From Candidatus Fluviicola riflensis (GTDB lineage Bacteria > Bacteroidota > Bacteroidia > Flavobacteriales_D > Crocinitomicaceae), in assembly GCA_002243285.1 (NCBI GenBank), contig CP022585.1, forward strand, positions 3,832,641 through 3,896,640: a stretch of 64,000 nucleotides of DNA. Reading direction: 5' to 3'. Below, piece after piece: positions 26,118-34,921 of this stretch; positions within the stretch are counted from its first letter, which is position 1; the number at the start of each line of letters is the position of its first letter. The translations under genes were made by a program, and so were the position numbers. A model generated the notes under the pieces. The model did no database searches. It saw nothing but the letters and a program-made list of their open reading frames with translations, and was not told the origin of the DNA.

Positions 26118-27728
26118 GTGAAAAAGGCCATCATCATTATCCTCAGTTATTCGCTCGTTTTTGTTGTGGGGTATCTCACAGTGGGAATTATCCTGCATTT
26201 TGCGAAACCGGAGGTAAAAATGTTACCTGCATTTATCGAGGATGCCTTGCCTGAAGTTGAAAGCGAAGCCCAATTATCACTGCAACAACAATCACTCGAA
26301 GGAATGGATTACCGCTTGCTGACTCCGGCCGATTTCGATACCACCGTTCCGATTTACTTCAGTGAAGATTACAACGAAACAAACGGCATTTTTTGTTTCC
26401 GGGGAAATGCACAACGTAACCATCCGACTCGCGGTACTATTGCCGGAAAACCTTCAACAATAGAACTTGACTGGGTTTTTGAAACAGCCTATGATTCCCG
26501 CATGACCGATTTCGGAGTTTGGGGCGGTGGAAGTGGCTGGACAGGCCAACCCCTGGTGATCCGCTGGCCCGAAGAACAACGCCGGAAATTGTTTGAACTT
26601 GACCCCGAATTTTTAACACAGGAACACTTTAAAGAAGTGATCGTGGGATCGCTTTCGGGTAATATCTATTTCCTGGATTTTGAAACCGGAAAAGCCACAC
26701 GACCGCACCTGAGTATCGGCAATCCGATCAAGGGAACGGTTTCGGTTGACCCGCGCATGAATGGACTCATGACGGTTGGCCAGGGAATTCCGAATGGCGA
26801 CCGGTTCGGAGCGTATTTGTTTGATCTGTTTGCTGGAAAAGAAGTCGATTACCGCGCAGGAATGGATCCTGCATCCCGCAGATTGTGGGGCGCGCATGAT
26901 AGCAATCCGTTGTTTGATGCCGAAACCGGATCGTTGTTCTGGCCGGCAGAAAACGGGCAAATCTACAAAACGATCCTTTCGCCCGACCGGACGTTTGGTG
27001 CGGTACAGAAATTCAACTATGGCGTGCGACAGCGACCCGACCTTGGATTAGAGGCAAGCATGGGCGCTTATAAAAATCTGGGCTTTTTCGGTGATAACGG
27101 CGGAAATGTATTTTGCCTGAACCTCACCACAATGCGCCCGGTTTGGTTATTCGACAATATCGATGACACCGATGCAAGTATGGTTATTGAAACAGAAGGA
27201 AAAACACCTTTCCTGTACCTGGGCAATGAAGTCGATAAACAAGGCCCGACCGGAACAGCATTTATCCGGAAAATCAACGCATTAACCGGCAAAGAACAAT
27301 GGCATTTCAGTAGGCCTTGCAGCGGTTCGAATGTAGGTGGAAAAGCCAATAGTGGCGGCGTACTGGCGACCATACTTCCCGGAAAAGAAAAAGCAAAAGG
27401 GTTGGTTTTTGGCATTTTCTCACGCACAAACGAAAGCATGAAGGGCGAATTTGTAGCCATCGACAAACAAACGGGTAAAGAACGTTATTCCATACCGATG
27501 GATGCTTATTCGTGGGCTTCGCCAATTGATCTCTATGACAAAAAAGGTAACTGCTACATTTTCTTCACCGACGTTTACGGTACCATTTACCTGATTGATG
27601 GGGTTACCGGAACCATTATTCACAAGGAAAAAACGAGTTACGTGTTCGAATCGTCGCCCGTTGCCTGGGGCAACCGCATTGTGGTAGGAACCCGCGGAAA
27701 AACAATCCTGAGTTTTTTGGTTTTGTAG
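26118..27728 (+). CDS. Membrane-anchored PQQ-type beta-propeller protein
   Basis: 536 aa with a GTG start. One N-terminal membrane segment (IIIILSYSLVFVVGYLTVGI) precedes a periplasmic or surface domain with repeated propeller blades: FRGNAQRNHPTRG, VIVGSLSGNIYFLDFETGK, FLYLGNEVD, AIDKQTGKERYSIP, YGTIYLIDGVTGTI and RIVVGTRGKTILSFL. The FRGN..R...G entry motif is common in outer-membrane PQQ-like repeat proteins. It resembles the non-enzymatic PQQ_2 group (BamB-like) rather than a quinoprotein dehydrogenase, as I see no dehydrogenase motifs. Function unknown. Confidence 0.8.
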   Translation: MKKAIIIILSYSLVFVVGYLTVGIILHFAKPEVKMLPAFIEDALPEVESEAQLSLQQQSLEGMDYRLLTPADFDTTVPIYFSEDYNETNGIFCFRGNAQRNHPTRGTIAGKPSTIELDWVFETAYDSRMTDFGVWGGGSGWTGQPLVIRWPEEQRRKLFELDPEFLTQEHFKEVIVGSLSGNIYFLDFETGKATRPHLSIGNPIKGTVSVDPRMNGLMTVGQGIPNGDRFGAYLFDLFAGKEVDYRAGMDPASRRLWGAHDSNPLFDAETGSLFWPAENGQIYKTILSPDRTFGAVQKFNYGVRQRPDLGLEASMGAYKNLGFFGDNGGNVFCLNLTTMRPVWLFDNIDDTDASMVIETEGKTPFLYLGNEVDKQGPTGTAFIRKINALTGKEQWHFSRPCSGSNVGGKANSGGVLATILPGKEKAKGLVFGIFSRTNESMKGEFVAIDKQTGKERYSIPMDAYSWASPIDLYDKKGNCYIFFTDVYGTIYLIDGVTGTIIHKEKTSYVFESSPVAWGNRIVVGTRGKTILSFLVL

Positions 27729-27748
27729 GCGCGGGACGCATCCCGCGC
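27729..27748. repeat. Perfect GC-rich hairpin directly after the stop codon
   Basis: GCGCGGGA-CGCA-TCCCGCGC starts at the base after the TAG of the propeller gene. CCCGCGCAATGA recurs about 40 bp later. There is no T-tract, so it is either a 3'-end stabiliser or a repeat relic. Confidence 0.55.
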
Positions 27749-27833
27749 AATGACACCCGACACACGATGCAATGACACCGGTATCCCGCGCAATGATACA
27801 GACACACACGGTACAATAATACCAAAACAGGGT

Positions 27834-27868
27834 AAAAAAATAAGCGGCCCTTGGGTTAGGAGGGCCGC
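27834..27868 (-). terminator. Terminator-like hairpin for minus-strand transcripts
   Basis: GCGGCCC (27844-27850) pairs with GGGCCGC (27862-27868). On the minus strand the stem is followed by TTA and seven T. A second short GC stem with flanking A and T runs lies at 27993-28020. The DUF3606 gene, transcribed this way, ends at 28043. No gene is seen between 27749 and 28042. Confidence 0.6.
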
Positions 27869-28042
27869 TCGGGAAGTGAATAGTGATCTGTATTTTTAAT
27901 TCATTCAGATCGTTTAAAAAACAGCAGACTGCCCTACGTGAACAGTGGTGAAAATCGTGGGTTACCCGTCGAAGACATAGGGTCAAATGTCTTAAAAAAG
28001 CAGCCTGCCGTTTTATTTTTGTTTCCAGTGGTTAGCTTCACC

Positions 28043-28264
28043 TTATCTTTCGTTCCAAATAAGATGAAAAAATTTCCTTAGTCTATCCTGGTTCATCTGC
28101 CAGAAGTTTTCTACCGCTCCTGGCGAATTACCAACTTTCATTATACAATATGCCAACTGATTCTTGTCACAGTTTAATTGCTGACACCAATAATCAACAT
28201 CTTGCATGCTATGCAGGTCTATTTTACCCGGAGCAGAAGTTAATATGTTGATCGTTGTTGACAT
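28043..28264 (-). CDS. DUF3606-like small protein
   Basis: 73 aa from the ATG at 28264 (a GTG sits just before it). The core DVDYWCQQLNCDKNQLAYCI followed by KVGNSPGAVENF matches the DUF3606 pattern, in which a short W-containing helix is followed by a VGns...V motif. No signal peptide. It is divergent from the 28531 operon and shares its structured promoter region. Function of the family is unknown. Confidence 0.7.
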   Translation of the reverse strand: MSTTINILTSAPGKIDLHSMQDVDYWCQQLNCDKNQLAYCIMKVGNSPGAVENFWQMNQDRLRKFFHLIWNER

Positions 28265-28323
28265 CACTCTAGTAATTCAGTTGTTCATTAAGACAAATGT
28301 AGGCGACCAATACATACCAAACA

Positions 28324-28380
28324 ACCGTATTTATACGGTATTTTTAATGCGGGAAACCGCAGTGATTTTTGCGGGAAACC
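28324..28380. promoter_or_regulatory. Operator-like palindrome plus two direct repeats
   Basis: ACCGTATTTATACGGT is a perfect 7-2-7 palindrome at 28324-28339. TGCGGGAAACC occurs at 28348 and again at 28370, exactly 22 bp apart (two helical turns). The region lies between the divergent DUF3606 gene and the operon that ends with a NarL-type response regulator, so it is a plausible binding site for that regulator. Confidence 0.55.
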
Positions 28381-28530
28381 ACATTTTTCAAAAGGCTCGA
28401 ACCCATTAAAAAGCTGATAAATAGCGGATTGTGTGTTTTTTAACAAATGAATTGTTATGTTTACAAAATGGGCGTGGATTGCGGTATGCCAAAATCGCTA
28501 ATATTGATCTGAACTAAAAAATCTATTATT

Positions 28531-28842
28531 ATGGCGTTTAACGGAACAGAAGGAGGAGCTATTACCCTCGAAGTGGCAGCAGCAATGACAGCATCTTACA
28601 GAAAATTAAACCCGGGTCAAACGGAAGCACATTTTATGGGAAAAGACAACTTTTTGGCATTATTGAACCAAACAGGTTGTGTTGGAATAAGGGTGTATCA
28701 CGGGCATAAATCTGATGGAGGAAAAGAAGTTATCTTTGTAGGTGTAGATGCCAATGAAAATGATATGCTGGAGTTGATTATGGATTTGTCAATATGTTGT
28801 CCTCCCACTTGTTCTAATGGGAACGCTTTAAATGGCAGGTGA
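28531..28842 (+). CDS. Conserved small Bacteroidota protein, unknown function
   Basis: 103 aa, soluble. It begins MAFNGTEGGAITLEVAAAMT and ends in a Cys-containing tail (CCPPTCSNGNALNGR). The middle has HFMGKDNFLALLNQ and GCVGIRVYHGHK. From memory this belongs to a widespread but unnamed Bacteroidota family with the same start (MAFNGTEG) and CPP.C end. It is the first gene of a tightly overlapping operon with a membrane protein, histidine kinase and response regulator, so it may be their input or a reporter of their state. Confidence 0.8.
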   Translation: MAFNGTEGGAITLEVAAAMTASYRKLNPGQTEAHFMGKDNFLALLNQTGCVGIRVYHGHKSDGGKEVIFVGVDANENDMLELIMDLSICCPPTCSNGNALNGR

Positions 28843-29501
28843 TCGGTCTTACTGAAATATCTTTATATTCCATCCTGCTTCCAAGTGGGATGGTTTTTTA
28901 TAATTGGAAACGATCCAATCCACCTATTCTTTATATTTCTATAATTATTCTGATTACGCTTTTTCTAGACGCGTTCAACATATATTACATATCAGACTAC
29001 TATAAATCTGATCACCCCAAAAACAATTTGTTTGTTCTTCACATATTCACCATTTGCGAGGGCATCCTTTTGATACTTTATTTTCGTTCTTTCTTCAATA
29101 AGTATTGGGTTAAGAACTCTTTTGTTGCATTGCTTATCGGATTTGTAGGTTTAGCATTATCAAACATCATATTTTGGGAATCTTTAGATGAGTTTCCTGC
29201 CATTACCCGTACGATTGAGTGTACTATCATTATGATTTTAAGCATTTTCTTTTTTATAAACCTCTTCCAACAATCGTCGGTTTCCAATTTGATCCAGTAC
29301 AATCATTTTTGGTTAGCTTCTGGTTTGTTATTGTTCTTCGCTGGTACATTCTTCATGAATATTGTTGGAAGTTTGGTTATTCACAAAAACAACCTCGGCT
29401 TTAACATTTACGACATTCATTCTTTCCTGAACATATTTCTCAATATTATTTATACCATTGCACTATGGATAAGCAGCAGACGCTTGATCTCGGCACAGTA
29501 G
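28839..29501 (+). CDS. Polytopic membrane protein of the two-component operon
   Basis: 220 aa with about six or seven predicted membrane segments (for example PILYISIIILITLFLDAF, NSFVALLIGFVGLALSNIIF, IIMILSIFFFINLF, HFWLASGLLLFFAGTFFM). The GTG start overlaps the preceding stop by 4 bp, and its 3' end overlaps the kinase gene by 37 bp. I recognise no enzyme motif. Its coupling to a kinase that has only one membrane segment suggests it serves as the sensory module. Confidence 0.8.
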   Translation: MIGLTEISLYSILLPSGMVFYNWKRSNPPILYISIIILITLFLDAFNIYYISDYYKSDHPKNNLFVLHIFTICEGILLILYFRSFFNKYWVKNSFVALLIGFVGLALSNIIFWESLDEFPAITRTIECTIIMILSIFFFINLFQQSSVSNLIQYNHFWLASGLLLFFAGTFFMNIVGSLVIHKNNLGFNIYDIHSFLNIFLNIIYTIALWISSRRLISAQ

Positions 29502-30247
29502 TTATCCTCGGTACAATGGGTATGATCATTCTCGCGATGGGAGTGGTCGTATTCTTTTTTATCTATCAGCGCCGGATGACGGCCAAACAAAATGAGTTGA
29601 CAATGCTTGATTTGCAACACCAGAAAGAATTGATGGGCGCGGTGATCCAGACCAAGGAATTGGAACAGCGCCGCATTGCGCTCGAACTGCACGATGATGT
29701 GGGTTCAACGCTGACTGCCATTAAATTTTCAGTTTCCAGCTTTACGATTGACGAAAAAGACAAAGAACTGCTCAACCTCAATCTTGCCGACGCGATTCAA
29801 AAAGTGCGCCGGATCTCTAACGACTTATTACCTTCCATCCTGGAAGAACTCGGTTTGATTACTGCTGTAAAAAGCCTGATCAAAACACTCAACGATAATA
29901 AAACCATCAATTACGTTTTTGAAGCATTCGGTGAACAGATCCGCCATCCGAAGGATGTGGAACTGGCCTGTTACCGCGTGTTGCAGGAATTACTCAACAA
30001 TATTCTGAAATATGCACATGCGGTAGAGGTGCGCGTTGAAATCGTTTTAAGCCAATCGGGATTGCTGATTATCGTAACCGATGATGGCGATGGTTTTGTT
30101 CCGGAAGAACATACCGATCACGAACGCCCTTCTCTCGGATTGAAAAACATAGAAAGCCGCATTCAACAGATAAAAGGAGAAATTACCTACGAAAAGCGCT
30201 CACCTAGCGGAACAAAAGTACTTATCGATTGGAAACGCCATGAATGA
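29465..30247 (+). CDS. Sensor histidine kinase, HisKA_3 type
   Basis: 260 aa. One membrane segment (about 10-34) is followed by a coiled linker, the dimerisation/phosphoacceptor helix RRIALELHDDVGSTLT with His76, and an HATPase_c domain (ELLNNILKYAHA as N box, VTDDGDGF as G1, LGLKNIESR as G2). There is no separate sensor domain, so input must come from the membrane helix or from the protein encoded just upstream. It pairs with the response regulator that overlaps its stop by 8 bp. Confidence 0.95.
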   Translation: MDKQQTLDLGTVVILGTMGMIILAMGVVVFFFIYQRRMTAKQNELTMLDLQHQKELMGAVIQTKELEQRRIALELHDDVGSTLTAIKFSVSSFTIDEKDKELLNLNLADAIQKVRRISNDLLPSILEELGLITAVKSLIKTLNDNKTINYVFEAFGEQIRHPKDVELACYRVLQELLNNILKYAHAVEVRVEIVLSQSGLLIIVTDDGDGFVPEEHTDHERPSLGLKNIESRIQQIKGEITYEKRSPSGTKVLIDWKRHE

Positions 30248-30896
30248 GATTACAGTAGCGATTGCAGATGATCAGTCTATTTTTAGACAAGGATTGGTAA
30301 ACCTCGTGGGAGGTTTTGAAAATATACGGGTGTTGTTTTCCGCTGAAAATGGCCGCGAAATGATGGAAAAAATTCCGGACAACAAACCAGACTTGGTTTT
30401 GCTCGACTTCCGGATGCCCGAACTCAATGGTTTGGAAACCGCCAAGCTGATCCGTGATCAGTTTTCGGGAGTAAAGGTATTGATCCTTTCCATGTACGAC
30501 GACCAGGAATTTGTGGAGACAGCCATGGAAAACGGAGCGCACGGTTATTTGTCGAAAGACGATGAACCCGAAGAGATCGAACGCGCTATTCTGAGTACGA
30601 TCGAAACCGGTTATTACCTCAATGACCGCACGTCGAAAATGCTCATCGGTAAACTCATCAACCAGGGCACAATGAAACCCGAGTTTAAAACGCCTCCGGT
30701 TGAATTTACACCGATAGAAATACAAATTCTGCAACTGATTTGTGCCGAATGTACCACGCAGGAAATTGCCGACAAATTGTGCAAAAGCAAACGCACCATC
30801 GAAAGCAGCCGCACACTGATGATGCAGAAAATCAATGCCCGCAATGTCGTTGGTTTGGTGATGTATGCGGTGAAGAATAATTTGGCGGGGAGTTAA
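30240..30896 (+). CDS. NarL/FixJ-family response regulator
   Basis: 218 aa. Receiver domain with the acidic pocket D10/D11, phosphoacceptor Asp56 (DLVLLDFRMPE) and the conserved Lys in GYLSKDDEP, followed by a LuxR-type HTH (FTPIEIQILQLICAECTTQE and IADKLCKSKRTIESSR). It is the cognate partner of the overlapping HisKA_3 kinase and likely controls its own operon through the site at 28324-28380. Confidence 0.95.
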   Translation: MNEITVAIADDQSIFRQGLVNLVGGFENIRVLFSAENGREMMEKIPDNKPDLVLLDFRMPELNGLETAKLIRDQFSGVKVLILSMYDDQEFVETAMENGAHGYLSKDDEPEEIERAILSTIETGYYLNDRTSKMLIGKLINQGTMKPEFKTPPVEFTPIEIQILQLICAECTTQEIADKLCKSKRTIESSRTLMMQKINARNVVGLVMYAVKNNLAGS

Positions 30897-30977
30897 GGAA
30901 TCGAAAAATCTTTTCCAACCGTTAAAAGAAGTTTGTATCAGGTGGTAGAACTGCTTTTCAAAGCACATGAATTTTTT

Positions 30978-31586
30978 ATGAACCAACTCCATCTCAATCG
31001 CTTCATCATGCAACTTCTGTTTGGTTGCATTTTTCTCAGCTTCAATGATTTATCACGGGCGCAGGGATTGAACCGAATCTACGGCAACGCTGCATTCGGT
31101 TATTCACATCACAAAGAAGCTGGGCTTTACGTTCATTTTCTGGATCATTTTTCGGCAGGAATAGGTACAGGTACCACGAAGGTGAAAACCGGACCTTCTT
31201 ATTACACCCCAAGTAGCACAGGTCTTTTTGGCACCAATCGCCGGTTGAAGGATACATATATTTGCAATCAATTTTTTCTTGGTATTACCACACATACCAT
31301 GGACCGGGTGGATATGCACCTGATGGCAGGCCCATCTTGGGTCAATGCCACGATATTGAGCGATTTTGAGCTCAAGGAGAACGAATACAGTCATGCGGAA
31401 TGGGTGGAATACACTGCCAATGAATATAAAACGGTGGGTTTCGTTTTACGAGGCGAGGTATTGATCGAATTCAGCAAATTTGCAGGGCTTAATCTAAGCG
31501 TTCAACAAAATTGGAACAACATTCGTGATGAGTTTTCGGTGATAGTAGGTTTTAATATCGGACTTGTTCAGGATAGGTATTACTAG
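30978..31586 (+). CDS. Exported protein, possible small outer-membrane barrel
   Basis: About 202 aa from ATG 30978, or 192 from ATG 31008; the frame itself is open further upstream. A hydrophobic stretch (MQLLFGCIFLSFNDLSRAQG) looks like a signal peptide, favouring 31008. Alternating strands such as GNAAFGYSHHKEAGLYVHF, FFLGITTHTMDRVDMHLMAG and FSVIVGFNIGLVQDRYY, ending in an aromatic residue, suggest a small beta-barrel. No family recognised. Confidence 0.6.
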   Translation: MNQLHLNRFIMQLLFGCIFLSFNDLSRAQGLNRIYGNAAFGYSHHKEAGLYVHFLDHFSAGIGTGTTKVKTGPSYYTPSSTGLFGTNRRLKDTYICNQFFLGITTHTMDRVDMHLMAGPSWVNATILSDFELKENEYSHAEWVEYTANEYKTVGFVLRGEVLIEFSKFAGLNLSVQQNWNNIRDEFSVIVGFNIGLVQDRYY

Positions 31587-31668
31587 AATAAAAACAGGAA
31601 GAATCGTTCACCTAAAGGAACTGTTTCAACAGCTCAGTTAGTTGTTCAGTAATCAGCATTCATAAAAC

Positions 31669-31704
31669 AGCAGGGATGGAAATACTTCATCCCTGCTTTA
31701 TTTC
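31669..31704 (+). terminator. Rho-independent terminator
   Basis: AGCAGGGATG (31669-31678) pairs with CATCCCTGCT (31688-31697) around a 9-nt loop, followed by TTATTT. It ends the transcript of the barrel-like gene. Confidence 0.8.
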
Positions 31705-31780
31705 AACTTCTCAAAACACTCATTTAGCGGGCGTTAGGCCGGTCTCGTCTCAATAATATGGTTGAATGACTTTTTATAGC

Positions 31781-31790
31781 TATCTTGCGG
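31781..31790 (+). promoter_or_regulatory. Likely -7 box for the desaturase gene
   Basis: TATCTTGCGG resembles the Bacteroidota TAnnTTTG -7 box, with TTGAATGAC about 20 bp upstream as a weak -33 element. It is 22-31 bp before the ATG at 31812. Confidence 0.35.
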
Positions 31791-31811
31791 CCACAAATTA
31801 TATATTATTCC

Positions 31812-32900
31812 ATGGGTGAAATAGGCTCAGTAAAGTGGGTTAAAAAAGATGCAGCACATTTTTTCCCTACTTTGAAAAAACGCGTTGACGGATATTTTTC
31901 AAGTCACCAAATCAAAAAACAAGGCAACAGCCGTTTGTACATAAAAGCAGCAATCTTGCTGACTACCTACATTACTCCTTTCGTTGTAATGCTCACGGTG
32001 CCTTTGTCGGGCGGAATTCAATTGGCCCTGTGGTCATTGATGGGTTTTGCGTTGGCGGGAATCGGGATGAGTGTAATGCACGATGCCAATCACGGGGCGT
32101 TTTCCAAAAACAAGTTCATCAACAATATGATGGGTTATACCCTTAACATGTTGGGCGGATCGGTTTCTAACTGGAAAATGCAGCACAATGTTCTGCACCA
32201 TACGTATACCAACGTAGCAGAAATGGACGAAGACATCGACGATAAGCTGATGATGCGTTTTTGCCCGCATTCTGAGCGTAAACCGTATCACCGTTTTCAG
32301 TTTATTTATGTCGTTTTCTTCTATTCGATCCTGACGCTTTACTGGGTAACCCTGAAAGATTTCGTGCAGTTTTTCCAATACCGTAAACACCACGCTTCTT
32401 CCGAAGACAAACGCAGCCATACACAAAAACTGATTCAGATCATTCTGATGAAAATCGGTTATTTCTTTGTGTTTTTCTGGCTTCCGATCGGTATTGCAGG
32501 TTTACCTGTTGGTATTACCATTTGGGGATTTGTGATCATGCAAGCAATCGCAGGATTCATCCTGGCACTTATTTTCCAATTGGCACACACCGTTGAAGGC
32601 ACTTCTCACCCGCTTCCGAATGAGATCGGTGTGATTGAGAACGACTGGGCAATGCACCAATTGCAGACAACAGCCAATTTCTCGCGCAAAAATCGTTTCT
32701 TGTCATGGTATGTCGGCGGATTGAATTTCCAGGTAGAACATCACCTGTTTCCTTACATTTCGCACGTACATTACCCGCAAATCTCTGAGATTGTGCGTGC
32801 CACTGCCGAAGAACACGGTGTTCCTTATTTGGAAAACAAAACGTTTTTTGGTGCGGTAAGCTCCCATTTCCGATTCTTGTACCAGTTGGGGAAAGCCTAG
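31812..32900 (+). CDS. Membrane fatty acid desaturase
   Basis: 362 aa from ATG 31812. The reading frame could begin at a TTG at 31785, but that lies in the promoter. Three His boxes are present: HDANH (~89), HNVLHH (~121) and QVEHH (~307), with four hydrophobic segments between. The QxxHH third box is that of acyl-lipid/front-end type desaturases. There is no fused cytochrome b5 domain, so electrons must come from a separate ferredoxin or cytochrome. It introduces double bonds into membrane acyl chains; regiospecificity cannot be read from sequence. Confidence 0.92.
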   Translation: MGEIGSVKWVKKDAAHFFPTLKKRVDGYFSSHQIKKQGNSRLYIKAAILLTTYITPFVVMLTVPLSGGIQLALWSLMGFALAGIGMSVMHDANHGAFSKNKFINNMMGYTLNMLGGSVSNWKMQHNVLHHTYTNVAEMDEDIDDKLMMRFCPHSERKPYHRFQFIYVVFFYSILTLYWVTLKDFVQFFQYRKHHASSEDKRSHTQKLIQIILMKIGYFFVFFWLPIGIAGLPVGITIWGFVIMQAIAGFILALIFQLAHTVEGTSHPLPNEIGVIENDWAMHQLQTTANFSRKNRFLSWYVGGLNFQVEHHLFPYISHVHYPQISEIVRATAEEHGVPYLENKTFFGAVSSHFRFLYQLGKA

Positions 32901-32914
32901 TCTCAAAAGGTCTA

Positions 32915-33030
32915 CCACAGATACAGATTGGGCTCGGCTAACGCCCTCGCTAAATTGTGAATACTATACTGGAAAATCCTTGTGCGCTGTCAGCCTGAGG
33001 CTGGAGCGCAAAAATCTGCGCATCTGTGGG
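32915..33030 (+). repeat. Palindromic intergenic repeat, CAGAT subfamily, copy II
   Basis: Left arm CCACAGATACAGATT (shortened by two bases), interior GGGCTCGGCTAACGCCCTCG, right arm AATCTGCGCATCTGTGG preceded by GGAGCGCAAA. Same orientation as the copy at 22787. An internal hairpin CAGCCTGAGGCTG is present. Confidence 0.78.
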
Positions 33031-33043
33031 AGAAAAAGGCCTT

Positions 33044-33898
33044 TCATTTCTTGCTAACCCGGGCTACCAAGCCGAAATACAACCGTTTTCCGGAAGTACT
33101 TTCCATCCACAACTCTTTGGCTTCGCCGGAAAACTCACGTGGTAATTGATGAAGCATCCGGTTCAGGTCCTTTAGCTCGATTTTAGGTGAATAGGTATTG
33201 ATAATCAGCGTTCCTTTTGATGACAATAAAGCGCTGGCTTCTTCAATCAGCGACGGCAATAAATCTTCAATGCGCCATTTTTCACCCTTTGCTCCCAATC
33301 CCCAAGCTGGCGGATCCATCTGAATTAAATCGTAGCGATTTCCGCGTTTCAGTTCACGGTTCACAAATTTCCGGGCATCTTCCAACACCCAGCGAATATC
33401 ATTGAGTCCGCTTGTTTCCATGTTCAGACGCGCCCAATCGAGCATCGTTCTTACGGCATCTACATGCGTCACTTCGGCTCCGGTGGTTCTTCCCACCAGC
33501 GAAGCAACTCCGGTATAGGCAAAAAGGTTCAGGAACCGTTGCTGCGGAAGTAATGTTTCAGCGATAAATTGCCAGTTGTAATATTGTTCTGGGAAAATGC
33601 CGAGGTGTTTGTTGGAGGTCAATTCCAGCTGCGCATGAATGTTACCACTGTGGAAGGTCCACGATTTGGGCACCGGAGGTTTCAGTGCTTTCCATTTGCC
33701 ATTGAGGCTTGCCGGAGTATCTGAAACAAATTCCCAATGCGCCAATGCTTTCCACTCCTGTGGTTTTAATCCTGCGGGAAAATAGGCCTGGTGTTCCGGC
33801 CGAATGGTAATCAACTCGCCCCAACGTTCCAGTTTTTTTCCTCCGCCTGCGTCTATCAGCTCGTAATTTTCAGGAAAAGGACAATAAACCTGGCTCAT
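33044..33898 (-). CDS. Class I SAM-dependent methyltransferase (RlmI/COG1092-like)
   Basis: 284 aa. The SAM-binding loop is FLNLFAYTGVASLVG, followed by the acidic strand end VTHVDAVRTML and the catalytic-type motif LIQMDPPAWGLG. FPEQYYNWQFI corresponds to the region before motif I in RlmI-type rRNA cytosine-5 methyltransferases. It lacks the N-terminal PUA domain of RlmI, so the substrate may differ. It is 3 bp from the upstream TPR gene on the same strand and is probably cotranscribed with it and ridA. Confidence 0.88.
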   Translation of the reverse strand: MSQVYCPFPENYELIDAGGGKKLERWGELITIRPEHQAYFPAGLKPQEWKALAHWEFVSDTPASLNGKWKALKPPVPKSWTFHSGNIHAQLELTSNKHLGIFPEQYYNWQFIAETLLPQQRFLNLFAYTGVASLVGRTTGAEVTHVDAVRTMLDWARLNMETSGLNDIRWVLEDARKFVNRELKRGNRYDLIQMDPPAWGLGAKGEKWRIEDLLPSLIEEASALLSSKGTLIINTYSPKIELKDLNRMLHQLPREFSGEAKELWMESTSGKRLYFGLVARVSKK

Positions 33899-33901
33899 CG
33901 G

Positions 33902-34483
33902 TTAACGCATACGCGGCGTTTTTTTGCGGCCACCCATCATTTGGGCCATGCGCATCTGGTTTTTAGAAGGAGCATTCTGCAATTGTGATTGCATCATTTT
34001 GATCTGCTCTTTCATCATACCGGTATTGTCGAGTTTTTTGGCTTCAGCAAGCAAGGTCAATGCTTCGGCTTTACGGCCTGTTTGCGCACAAACTCCGGCA
34101 AGGTGCAAACGCGCCATCGCTTTGTCATGCCCGCGACGTAAACCAATTGCCAATGCCTGGCGCAATAATGTTTCACTTTTGGCAAAGCCGATATCCTGCG
34201 AATTAAACATCGCCTGCAAGTAAATTACGTAAGCACGCTGACGTCTTGGCAAAAACTGCGGATGCGTAATTTTATTGATATAATGTTTGGCTTTGTCCTG
34301 GTTTCCCGTACGCATGTGGTTGAGAGAAAAGGCTAAGTTTTCGTTGTAAATGAAGGTAGCTCCAACAATGGCAGTCAATAAAATCAACACGATTCCCCAA
34401 CCCCAGTAACCGGTGTAGAAGGAAAAAACGGTTAAAAACAACAATCCTGCTGCGAGGATACTTCGAATGGCAAAAGCGATCAT
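33902..34483 (-). CDS. Membrane protein with TPR-like repeats
   Basis: 193 aa. Two N-terminal membrane segments (AIRSILAAGLLFLTVFSFYT; GWGIVLILLTAIVGATFI) are followed by helical repeats typical of TPRs (NLAFSLNHMRTGNQDKAKHY, ETLLRQALAIGLRRGHDKAM, LHLAGVCAQTGRKAEALTLL) and a Met/Arg-rich basic tail. It sits 3 bp after ridA and 3 bp before the methyltransferase gene. A scaffolding role is usual for such proteins but nothing specific is visible. Confidence 0.75.
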   Translation of the reverse strand: MIAFAIRSILAAGLLFLTVFSFYTGYWGWGIVLILLTAIVGATFIYNENLAFSLNHMRTGNQDKAKHYINKITHPQFLPRRQRAYVIYLQAMFNSQDIGFAKSETLLRQALAIGLRRGHDKAMARLHLAGVCAQTGRKAEALTLLAEAKKLDNTGMMKEQIKMMQSQLQNAPSKNQMRMAQMMGGRKKTPRMR

Positions 34484-34486
34484 AAT

Positions 34487-34921
34487 TTATTCAATAGTTG
34501 CGATACATTTCAATTCAATAGCGATAGGCGTCGGAAGCGAGTTAATTTCTACCGTAGTTCTGCACGGAAGGTTGTCCTTGAAATACTCGGCATAAATGCG
34601 GTTGTATGTATGGAAATCACGCTTCATGTTTACCAGGAACACGGTAACATCTACCAATTGATCCCAGCTTGAGCCCGATTCTTCCAGGATCACGCGAACA
34701 TTATCAAACACGCTGCGACACTGCGCTTCAAAATCAAAAGCGATGAAATTCCCGTTCTTGTCCAACTCCAATCCCGGAACGGCCGAATCAGTCGCATCGG
34801 AACCCGCAACACGCGGACCAACACCTGACAGAAACAACAAATTACCCACGCGACGGGCGTGAGGATATAAACCAACCGGTTTTGGCGCTTTGGATGTAGA
34901 AATACGAGAAGAATCAGACAT
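34487..34921 (-). CDS. RidA/YjgF family deaminase
   Basis: 144 aa. RidA hallmarks are VGNLLFLSGVGPR, the pre-C-terminal Arg in LPCRTTVEINSLP, and IAIELKCIATIE at the end. The start KPVGLYPHARRVG is closer to the 2-aminomuconate deaminase subgroup than to canonical RidA. It hydrolyses enamine/imine intermediates. It is the first gene of a three-gene minus-strand run. Confidence 0.9.
   Translation of the reverse strand: MSDSSRISTSKAPKPVGLYPHARRVGNLLFLSGVGPRVAGSDATDSAVPGLELDKNGNFIAFDFEAQCRSVFDNVRVILEESGSSWDQLVDVTVFLVNMKRDFHTYNRIYAEYFKDNLPCRTTVEINSLPTPIAIELKCIATIE

Noticed and set aside
30222-31013. 263-aa minus-strand ORF opposite the response regulator
   Set aside because: It overlaps a well-supported receiver/LuxR gene on the other strand and shows no protein family features.
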